NCBI GenBank assembly: GCA_030673955.1
Contig: DAOVBF010000078.1
Location: forward strand, 1 to 6,293
Source: Deltaproteobacteria bacterium
Lineage (GTDB): Bacteria > Myxococcota_A > UBA9160 > SZUA-336
DNA: 6,293 nt
Direction of reading: 5' to 3'
Shown here piece by piece: positions 1 through 5,539 of the stretch. The translations under genes and the position numbers were made by a program. Within the stretch, counting starts at the first letter, position 1. Each line of letters starts with the position of its first letter. Below the pieces are notes generated by a model that made no database searches, was not told where the DNA came from, and saw only the letters and a list, made by a program, of their open reading frames with translations.

Positions 1-741
1 GTCTTTGGTGTGGTGGCGCTCGAGGAGCAACGCCATCCCGGCTTCCATCAACTTGCGTGCGAGCGTACGCTCCGCCGAGAGGTAGAAGTTCTTGACGAGC
101 TGCTGCGTCAGGGTGCTGCCGCCCTGAACCACACGGCCAGCGCGAAGGTTGGCAAGCAGCGCTCCAACGATACGCGAGAGGTGCACGCCATGGTGTTGGT
201 AGAACCGGCGATCCTCGATGGCCAGGATGGCATCGATCAGATGGGGCGGGACATCGTCGAGCTTGACCAGGCGGCGATCCTCACGGCTTGGCCCGTGGTA
301 CTCCGCGAACAGCTCCGGCTCGATCTCGACGGTATCCAGCTCCCGGCCCCGCGCATCACGCAACGACACGATCCGCGAGTCCTGGTCCACGCGCAGGACG
401 ACGCGTGCGCCGAGAACCTGACGATAGGCATAGCGGAACGGCCGCTGTCCGATCTCGACCTTCCCCTCGCCCAGGAGGTACTCCCCCATCCGAGGAAAGG
501 CCCCCTGGGCGGGGTGGTAGTTGAGCCGCTGCAAGCGCTCGACCAGAGCCACGCGCTCCACGTCCAGGCCCGGGAACAGGACCAGCGGCGCGGAGTAGAC
601 CCGCGACGGAACCGCAAACAGCCGTCCGCGGAAACGCGCCTCGACCTGCTTGTCGAGGACGACCAGCATCCACGCCACCCCAATGAGCGTGCCGACGCCA
701 GCAAGTGCGGCAGCGACGGCCGCCGACCTGAGCTTGCGCAT
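1..741 (-). CDS. mrcB: Class A penicillin-binding protein, PBP1b type with UB2H domain (N-terminal 247 residues, runs off window)
   Basis: Bifunctional murein synthase of the inner membrane: its glycosyltransferase domain polymerises lipid II and its transpeptidase domain, outside this window, cross-links stem peptides. The frame is open from ATG at 741 to position 1. Residues 1-6 are short and basic (MRKLRS), residues 7-29 form one hydrophobic membrane anchor, and about 42-130 resemble a UB2H domain (VPSRVYSAP at 44-52, LNYHP at 73-77, FRYAYR at 102-107). The glycosyltransferase begins near 150: EDRRFYQHHG (176-185, E176 the expected catalytic Glu), GGSTLTQQLVKN (207-218), then RTLARKLMEAGMALLLE (225-241), all intact. 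An in-frame TAG at 753-751 and AGGA at 752-749, 7 nt upstream, fix the start. Family members are about 750-850 residues, so roughly two thirds is missing. It is divergent from the diaminopimelate operon. In E. coli UB2H binds the activator LpoB; the partner here is unknown. The symbol is by family resemblance. Confidence 0.93.
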   Translation of the reverse strand, partial: MRKLRSAAVAAALAGVGTLIGVAWMLVVLDKQVEARFRGRLFAVPSRVYSAPLVLFPGLDVERVALVERLQRLNYHPAQGAFPRMGEYLLGEGKVEIGQRPFRYAYRQVLGARVVLRVDQDSRIVSLRDARGRELDTVEIEPELFAEYHGPSREDRRLVKLDDVPPHLIDAILAIEDRRFYQHHGVHLSRIVGALLANLRAGRVVQGGSTLTQQLVKNFYLSAERTLARKLMEAGMALLLERHHTKD

Positions 742-824
742 CGCAAGATCCTAGCGCGGGGAGGCCCTCCGCCGCCCGACCCCTCACCACCCCGGCACGC
801 ACGGAGTCGCGCGCCGCGCGAGCA

Positions 825-841
825 GGGCGGCTTCGCCGCCC
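825..841. repeat. Perfect GC inverted repeat (hairpin) in the divergent region
   Basis: GGGCGGC at 825-831 and GCCGCCC at 835-841 are perfect complements around a 3-nt TTC loop. The structure can form on either strand. No T-tract follows on either side, and no gene ends nearby, so a normal intrinsic terminator is unlikely. It lies 83 nt from the PBP start and 118 nt from the argH start. It may be a leader hairpin, an operator, or a by-product of GC-rich composition; the sequence does not decide. Confidence 0.5.
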
Positions 842-931
842 GATACCTCGCCAGTGCGGGCGTCGCCTCCGCGCCGCTTGCGTCGGGGCTCGGGTGGGGG
901 CATTCTCGGCGCGCCCCCTCTGGGGCCGGTG

Positions 932-937
932 TATAAG
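932..937 (+). promoter_or_regulatory. Candidate -10 element for the argH-dapB operon
   Basis: TATAAG matches the sigma-70 -10 consensus at 5 of 6 positions and is the most AT-rich hexamer in an otherwise GC-rich region. It would place the transcription start near 943-945, giving a leader of about 16 nt before the ATG at 960. No acceptable -35 hexamer lies 16-18 bp upstream, where the sequence is GC repeats. The call is weak and would need an activator or a different sigma factor. Confidence 0.28.
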
Positions 938-950
938 AGTGGTGGACCCG

Positions 951-955
951 AAGGA
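951..955 (+). promoter_or_regulatory. Ribosome binding site deciding the argH start
   Basis: AAGGA sits 4 nt before the ATG at 960. It is a Shine-Dalgarno match, and the earlier in-frame GTG codons (894, 939, 942) have no comparable site. It therefore favours 960 as the argH start, although the spacing is on the short side. Confidence 0.5.
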
Positions 956-959
956 TCGC

Positions 960-2426
960 ATGCCCCGAGGGGGCGCCAAACCCGCCGCGGGCGATCGACG
1001 CAGCGAGGCCCCGCTGGGCCCCTCTCCGTCACCCCAGAAAACCTGGGGAGGACGCTTTCGGAGCGCCACGGACCCGCAGATGGAGCGCTTCTCCGCATCG
1101 GTCCACTTTGATCAGAGGCTCTGGCGACAGGATATCCGCGGCAGCATCGCACACGCACGGATGCTCGCGAGGCAAGGCATCCTCGAGAAGGAGGAGGCGG
1201 AACGACTCATCCAGGGCCTGGAGCAGGTGGGCCGCGAGCTCGAAGATGGAAGCCTCGCGCTCGACCCCGCGCTCGAGGACATCCACACGAACGTGGAGTG
1301 GCGGCTCGCCGAGATCGTAGGACCGCTGGCGGGAAAGCTGCACACGGGACGCAGCCGGAACGACCAGGTGGCCACCGATCTCCTGCTCTGGATGCGGGAA
1401 CAGGTCCCCCTCGTGCGTGGCGCGCTCCTCGAGCTGCGACAGGTGCTCGTCGACCGGGCGGAGCGCGAGATCGACATCATCCTGCCAGGCTACACACACC
1501 TGCAGCGAGCTCAGCCGGTCCGACTGTCGCACCACTGGCTGGCACACTACGAGGCGCTCTCGCGCGACGACCAACGGTTCCATGATGCGCAGCGACGCAT
1601 GTGCTTTGCCCCGCTCGGGGCAGGCGCACTTGCCGGCAGCACGCTGCCGCTCGACCGAGAGGGCGTGGCCCGGGAGCTCGGGTTCGACGCACCCAGCCGC
1701 AACAGCCTCGACTCGGTTGCGGCGCGGGACGCCGCCCTCGAGCTTCTGGCCGCGCTGAGCATCCTGATGATCCATCTGTCGCGCATCTCCGAGGAACTCG
1801 TGCTGTGGAGCTCGACCGAGTTCGGCTTTATCGAGATGGACGAAGCTTTTGCGACGGGATCCAGCCTGATGCCGCAGAAGAAGAACCCGGACGTGCCGGA
1901 GCTGGTGCGCGGCAAGGCCGGCCGCGTGGTCGGGGCCTTGGTGAGCCTGCTGGTCACACTCAAAGGCCTCCCCCTCTCCTACAATCGAGACATGCAGGAG
2001 GACAAGGAGCCCCTGTTCGACGCGGTCGACACCGCCACCAGCTGTCTGGAGATCTTGGCCGCAGCCGTGCGCACCCTGCGGGTGAACGCCCTCGCCATGG
2101 GGACGGCTGCGTCGGATCCCATGCTCCTCGCCACGGACCTGGCGGAGCACCTGGTCCGGCAGGGCCTCGCGTTCCGGGAGGCGCACCAGGTCGTGGGCCG
2201 CGTCGTCGTGCACGCGCTAGAGGCCGGACTGCCCCTATCGAAGCTCTCGCGCGACACGCTCCGGAGCTTCGATCCGAGCCTTGACATCGATCCCGCGAGC
2301 TTCTTCTCCCCCGAGCGCTCGCTCGAGGCGCGGGCGATGGTGGGTGGTCCCGCGCGCGAGACGGTCGAGCAGGCCCTGGAGTCCGCACGTGCAGAGCTCC
2401 AGGCCACCCGGGCCGAGCTACGATGA
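960..2426 (+). CDS. argH: Argininosuccinate lyase
   Basis: Cytosolic enzyme of the fumarase/aspartase superfamily that splits argininosuccinate into arginine and fumarate, the last step of arginine synthesis; active as a tetramer. With the ATG at 960 the protein has 488 residues. Visible motifs, in order: TWGGRF (28-33), DIRGSIAHARML (58-69), HTGRSRNDQVATD (128-140), GYTHLQRAQP (177-186, with the active-site His180), and the superfamily signature GSSLMPQKKNP (300-310, with the mobile-loop catalytic serine). The C-terminal part (VGGPARETV, 461-469) is also typical. The family is usually about 457-470 residues; the extra length is a Pro/Arg/Gly-rich leader of about 27 residues before the conserved WGGRF. 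There is no ATG, GTG or TTG in frame between 960 and WGGRF, so the leader is hard to avoid. It is the first gene of the operon; its stop overlaps the lipoprotein start (ATGA at 2423). Confidence 0.96.
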   Translation: MPRGGAKPAAGDRRSEAPLGPSPSPQKTWGGRFRSATDPQMERFSASVHFDQRLWRQDIRGSIAHARMLARQGILEKEEAERLIQGLEQVGRELEDGSLALDPALEDIHTNVEWRLAEIVGPLAGKLHTGRSRNDQVATDLLLWMREQVPLVRGALLELRQVLVDRAEREIDIILPGYTHLQRAQPVRLSHHWLAHYEALSRDDQRFHDAQRRMCFAPLGAGALAGSTLPLDREGVARELGFDAPSRNSLDSVAARDAALELLAALSILMIHLSRISEELVLWSSTEFGFIEMDEAFATGSSLMPQKKNPDVPELVRGKAGRVVGALVSLLVTLKGLPLSYNRDMQEDKEPLFDAVDTATSCLEILAAAVRTLRVNALAMGTAASDPMLLATDLAEHLVRQGLAFREAHQVVGRVVVHALEAGLPLSKLSRDTLRSFDPSLDIDPASFFSPERSLEARAMVGGPARETVEQALESARAELQATRAELR

Positions 2427-2560
2427 GACCGCTCTGGGTCGGCCTGCTCGCGCTCGCGCTCTTCCTGGGGGCCTGTGGTCGCTACGGCCCGCCCTTGCGC
2501 CCGCCCCCGCCAGAGGCGGGCCAGGCCGAAGAGGAACGCGAGGAGCAGGCGGCGCCATGA
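2423..2560 (+). CDS. lptM: Small LptM/YifL-like lipoprotein, 45 residues
   Basis: This tiny reading frame fits exactly between argH and lysA and overlaps each by 4 nt (ATGA at 2423 and at 2557). The protein begins MRPLWVGLLALALFLGAC: a short signal peptide, hydrophobic core 4-17 and a lipobox LGAC (15-18) that would make Cys18 the lipidated residue. Gly at +2 is compatible with outer-membrane sorting. After the Cys comes GRYGPPLRPPPP (19-30), resembling the CGxxGPL-proline start of LptM/YifL proteins, then an acidic tail with EEEREEQ (36-42). In E. coli, LptM sits just upstream of dapF and assists oxidative maturation of the LPS translocon LptD/LptE; in pseudomonads a related lipoprotein precedes lysA. 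The same placement here supports homology, but the body is too short for a motif-only proof. There is no good Shine-Dalgarno site, so translation is probably coupled to argH. Confidence 0.82.
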   Translation: MRPLWVGLLALALFLGACGRYGPPLRPPPPEAGQAEEEREEQAAP

Positions 2561-3825
2561 CTTTTCGTGAGGTGCTGACGCGTCGCGACGGCGCGCTCTA
2601 TCTGGAAGACGTTCCCGTTGCGGAGCTGGTCCGGCGCTTTGACACGCCTCTGTACGCGTACAGCCGCCAGGGGCTGATCGAGCGGGCGGAGCGGATGCGC
2701 CGGGCCTTCGGCCGGGAACCGCACCTCGTCGCCTACTCGATCAAGGCAAACATGAACCTCGCGGTCGTTCGCACCTTCCTGGACCGAGGTTGCGGGGTGG
2801 ACGTCACCTCGCGCGGCGAGCTCGAGCGAGCGCTGCACGCGGGGGCCGATCCCGAAAAGATCGTTTTCTCGGGCGTGGGCAAACGGGCCGACGAGATCGA
2901 CCTCGCGCTCGAGGTGGGCATTCGCATGTTCAACGTGGAGTCGCTCGAGGAGCTCGCGGCCCTCGATGCGCGCGCGCAGGAGCTGCGAAAGGTGGCGCCG
3001 ATCTCGTTTCGCTTGAACCCGGATGTCGACCCCAAGACTCACCCCGGAATCGCGACGGGCCTGCACACTGCGAAGTTCGGGATTCCGATCGAGGAGGCCC
3101 CCAGCGCCTACTCACGCGCCAAGTCCCTGCCGAACGTGCGCGTGATTGGCGTGGACTGCCACATCGGGTCCCAGCTCACTTCGCTGGATCCGCTGCGTGA
3201 AGCCCTGGTCAGAATCAACGAGACGGTGCTCTCGCTCCGCGAGCAGGGCCACACGATCGACGTGATTGACATCGGGGGCGGCCTGGGTGTTGAATACTCG
3301 GGCCAAGACGATCCGCCGACGCCCGAAGCCTATGCCAAGATGGCACTCGAAGTCCTTGGTAGTCTCGGCGTCACACTCGTGTGTGAACCGGGACGCCTTC
3401 TCACCGCGGGGGGGGGCATCTTCGTGATGCGCGCGCTCTACCGCAAGGCGAATGCCGGGCGTCGCTTCCTCATCGTGGACGGAGGCATGAACGATCTCTT
3501 GCGTCCGTCCCTCTACCAGGTGGAGATGCGAATCGAGACCGATCCACTGCGCAGCGGTGATCCGGCGCCCGTCGATATCGTCGGCCCGGTCTGCGAGAGC
3601 ACGGACTGCTTCGCGAAAGACCGATTGCTACCGCCCGTTGAGCCCGGCGATCTGGTTGTGGTACGGGACGCCGGCGCCTACGGGTTCGCCATGGCCTCGA
3701 CCTACAACGGCCGACCGCTGGTCGCGGAGGCGATGGTGGATGGCTCGCGTGCGGAGCTGGTGCGCCGCCGGCAGACGCTGGAGGAGACCTGGCAAGCAGA
3801 GCGTATGCCGGTGTGGGAGAGCTGA
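2557..3825 (+). CDS. lysA: Diaminopimelate decarboxylase
   Basis: PLP-dependent fold-type III enzyme that decarboxylates meso-diaminopimelate to L-lysine, the last step of lysine synthesis, as a cytosolic dimer with active sites shared between subunits. The 422-residue length is normal. An alanine-racemase-like barrel carries YSIKANMN (60-67, K63 the Schiff-base lysine), HIGSQL (202-207), the phosphate-binding GGGLGVEYS (240-248) and EPGR (277-280). The C-terminal beta domain carries CESTD (346-350, C346 the catalytic cysteine contributed to the partner subunit) and DAGAYG (371-376, with the substrate/PLP Tyr375). The ATG at 2557 overlaps the lipoprotein stop, has AGGAG 11 nt upstream, and gives the usual N-terminus; the frame stays open upstream to 2281 but that part is argH out of frame. 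A run of nine G at 3408-3416 encodes A-G-G-G (284-287). Confidence 0.97.
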   Translation: MTFREVLTRRDGALYLEDVPVAELVRRFDTPLYAYSRQGLIERAERMRRAFGREPHLVAYSIKANMNLAVVRTFLDRGCGVDVTSRGELERALHAGADPEKIVFSGVGKRADEIDLALEVGIRMFNVESLEELAALDARAQELRKVAPISFRLNPDVDPKTHPGIATGLHTAKFGIPIEEAPSAYSRAKSLPNVRVIGVDCHIGSQLTSLDPLREALVRINETVLSLREQGHTIDVIDIGGGLGVEYSGQDDPPTPEAYAKMALEVLGSLGVTLVCEPGRLLTAGGGIFVMRALYRKANAGRRFLIVDGGMNDLLRPSLYQVEMRIETDPLRSGDPAPVDIVGPVCESTDCFAKDRLLPPVEPGDLVVVRDAGAYGFAMASTYNGRPLVAEAMVDGSRAELVRRRQTLEETWQAERMPVWES

Positions 3826-4661
3826 TGCGGATCCCGTTTGCGAAGATGCACGGTGCGGGAAACGACTTCGTCGTGATCAACTGTCTGCAGGCCGATCCGG
3901 TCGACGACTGGGAGGCGTTCGCGCGCTTTGCGCTGAACCGACACTTCGGTGTGGGCGGTGATCAGCTTCTCCTCGTCCAGCCGTCGCGCGAGGCGGATTT
4001 CCTCATGAGCATCCGGAACCCAGACGGGAGTCGTGCGGAGATGTGCGCCAACGGCATCCGTGCCTTCTACAAGTACCTGCGGGACCGTGGCCTCATCGAG
4101 AGCGACACGATTCGGGTCGAGACGCTGGCGGGGATCGTCACCCCGCGTTGGCTCGGCGACAACCAGGTCGAGGTCGAGATGAACCGGCCCGTGCTCGAGC
4201 CCGAGAAGATTCCGACAACCTTGCGTGGTCCGGTGCCCCTGATCGAGGTTCAGCTCGACGTGGCAGGTCAAAACCTTCTCGTGACTGCGATTTCGATGGG
4301 CAACCCACACTGCGTGCTCTTCGTTGACGACCCGGAGCAGTTCCCGGTAGAGGAGCTGGGCCCCGCCCTGGAGAACCATCCCGCCTTTCCACAGCGCACG
4401 AACGTGGAGTTCATCGCCGTACGTTCGCGCGACACGCTCGAGCAGCGCACGTGGGAACGGGGCACGGGAGAAACGCTCGCGTGCGGCAGCGGGGCCTGCG
4501 CCGCGGCGGTAGCAGCCATGCTCGCCGAAAAAGCGAGCCGCGAGGTGCAGGTGCGACTCCGGGGCGGCGTGCTGCGCGTTCGATGGCCGAGGGACGACGG
4601 CCCGGTCTGGCTCTCGGGGCCAGCCGAGCACGTCTTTGATGGGGAGCTAGAGATCCCATGA
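3825..4661 (+). CDS. dapF: Diaminopimelate epimerase
   Basis: Cofactor-independent racemase that interconverts LL- and meso-diaminopimelate, supplying both LysA and peptidoglycan synthesis. The 278 residues compare with about 274 in E. coli. Both halves of the pseudo-symmetric fold are visible: KMHGAGNDFVV (7-17), RHFGVGGDQLL (39-49), then MCANGIRA (73-80) with catalytic C74, and in the second half MGNPHCV (158-164), ERGTGETLACGSGACA (211-226) with catalytic C220. The start at ATG 3825 shares its A with the lysA stop (TGATG) and has GGGAG 5 nt upstream; a GTG at 3813 would only add four residues inside lysA. The stop overlaps dapA (ATGA at 4658). Its presence means the organism makes LL-diaminopimelate, so a dehydrogenase-only route is unlikely. 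Confidence 0.97.
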   Translation: MRIPFAKMHGAGNDFVVINCLQADPVDDWEAFARFALNRHFGVGGDQLLLVQPSREADFLMSIRNPDGSRAEMCANGIRAFYKYLRDRGLIESDTIRVETLAGIVTPRWLGDNQVEVEMNRPVLEPEKIPTTLRGPVPLIEVQLDVAGQNLLVTAISMGNPHCVLFVDDPEQFPVEELGPALENHPAFPQRTNVEFIAVRSRDTLEQRTWERGTGETLACGSGACAAAVAAMLAEKASREVQVRLRGGVLRVRWPRDDGPVWLSGPAEHVFDGELEIP

Positions 4662-5539
4662 GTTTCAAGGGAACCTACACAGCGCTCGTTACACCATTCC
4701 GAAGCGATGGTGCGCTCGATCTGGATGCGCTTGCGCGTCTGGTCGAGTGGCAGATCGAAAGCGGCATCGACGGCCTCGTTCCGTGCGGCAGCACGGGGGA
4801 AGCCGCGACACTCTCGCACTCGGAGCATATTCAGGTCGTGAAGCACGTCGTCGAGGTGGTAGCCGGACGGGTACCGATCATCGCAGGCACGGGTTCGAAC
4901 TACACCCGTGAGGCGGTGGAGCTCACAGACGAGGCGCGCCGGGTCGGCGCGGATGGAGCCCTGCTCATCTCGCCCTATTACAACAAGCCCACCCAAGACG
5001 GAATCTTCCACCATTACCGCACGGTGGCGGAGGAGACCGGGCTGCCGCTCGTGCTCTACAACATTCCGGGCCGTACCGCCTCGCGGATCGAGCCCGCCAC
5101 CACCGCACGGCTCTCGCGCCTGCCCGGTGTCGTGAGCCTGAAGGAGGCGGGCGGCGACTTGGTGGCCACGTCGCAGACCATCGCCATGAGCGAGCCCGGT
5201 TTCGTGGTCCTCTCGGGCGACGATGCCCTCACGCTGCCGATGCTCGCGATCGGCGCCAAAGGGGTGATCACCACCACGGGGAACGTGGCCCCGCGTCAGA
5301 TGTCCGAGATCACGCGCGCGTTCCTCGGCGGCGACACCGAGCGGGCGCGCGAGATCCACTATCAACTGCTCACGGTGATGGAGGCGCTCTTCATCGAGCC
5401 GAACCCGATCCCGGTCAAAACCGCGCTTGCGATTCTCGGGCGCATTCCCGAGCCGACGCTGCGTCTTCCCATGACGACGATGCAGAAATCCAACCGGGAT
5501 CGCCTCGAGGCGGCGCTCGCGGAGCTGAAGCAGGAATGA
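4658..5539 (+). CDS. dapA: 4-hydroxy-tetrahydrodipicolinate synthase
   Basis: Class I aldolase-type TIM-barrel lyase, usually a tetramer, that condenses pyruvate with aspartate semialdehyde: the committed step of diaminopimelate/lysine synthesis. The 293-residue length is typical. Active-site residues are all present: GSTGE (44-48, with T46), SPYYNKP (105-111, Y108), YNIPGRT (134-140, with Y134 and the carboxylate-binding R139), LKEA (161-164, K162 forming the Schiff base) and SGDD (186-189). The EPNPIPVK block (247-254) is also conserved. Where E. coli reads SVTANVAP the protein has TTTGNVAP (205-212), a mild change. The start overlaps the dapF stop (ATGA at 4658) with GGGGAG about 11 nt upstream; the stop overlaps dapB in the same way. 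Lysine feedback sensitivity cannot be judged by eye. Confidence 0.97.
   Translation: MSFKGTYTALVTPFRSDGALDLDALARLVEWQIESGIDGLVPCGSTGEAATLSHSEHIQVVKHVVEVVAGRVPIIAGTGSNYTREAVELTDEARRVGADGALLISPYYNKPTQDGIFHHYRTVAEETGLPLVLYNIPGRTASRIEPATTARLSRLPGVVSLKEAGGDLVATSQTIAMSEPGFVVLSGDDALTLPMLAIGAKGVITTTGNVAPRQMSEITRAFLGGDTERAREIHYQLLTVMEALFIEPNPIPVKTALAILGRIPEPTLRLPMTTMQKSNRDRLEAALAELKQE

Larger units (their letters stand above)
742..959. promoter_or_regulatory. Divergent intergenic control region between the PBP gene and argH
   Basis: These 218 bases separate the two divergent start codons and must hold both promoters unless transcription enters from further away. The region is very GC-rich and I see no convincing consensus sigma-70 promoter on the minus strand and no arginine-box-like AT-rich palindrome. 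It contains a perfect 7-bp hairpin at 825-841, a GGAGG-C-CCTCC palindrome at 760-770, a 6-bp GC inverted repeat (896-901 with 913-918), and a TATAAG element at 932-937. An open frame upstream of argH (GTG at 894) continues through the right part but has no recognisable content. The regulatory role is inferred from gene orientation only. Confidence 0.55.

Noticed and set aside
237..746. Minus-strand frame with an ATG near the PBP start
   Set aside because: It is the wrong frame of the same strand, Ser/Arg-rich. The frame starting at ATG 741 gives EDRRFYQHHG and GGSTLTQQLVKN and stays open to the window edge.
760..770. GGAGG-C-CCTCC palindrome upstream of the PBP gene
   Set aside because: Five-base arms in GC-rich sequence are expected by chance and no second copy or flanking signal was seen.
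10..936. 308-codon plus-strand frame at the left edge
   Set aside because: It is antisense to the PBP frame, which carries intact glycosyltransferase motifs and a clear signal anchor; the plus-strand translation has none and runs into the intergenic region.
894..959. Upstream GTG starts for argH (894, 939, 942)
   Set aside because: No Shine-Dalgarno site precedes them, they lengthen an already long N-terminus, and the first lies upstream of the candidate -10 element. ATG 960 with AAGGA fits better.
1029..2213. 394-codon open frame on the minus strand opposite argH
   Set aside because: Its translation shows no family motifs and lies antisense to an argH frame with all catalytic motifs; long antisense frames are expected in sequence with strong third-position G/C.
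2281..2556. Upstream extension of the lysA frame
   Set aside because: It overlaps the certain argH end and the lipoprotein gene; its translation is low-complexity and LysA homology starts only after the ATG at 2557.
3813..3824. GTG at 3813 as dapF start
   Set aside because: It adds only four residues inside lysA; the ATG at 3825 has GGGAG at good spacing and gives the standard DapF N-terminus.
3702..5365. Two long minus-strand frames (3702-4631 and 4268-5365) opposite dapF and dapA
   Set aside because: They overlap each other and two certain enzymes, have no recognisable domains, and are Arg/Pro/Ser/His-rich as shadow translations usually are.
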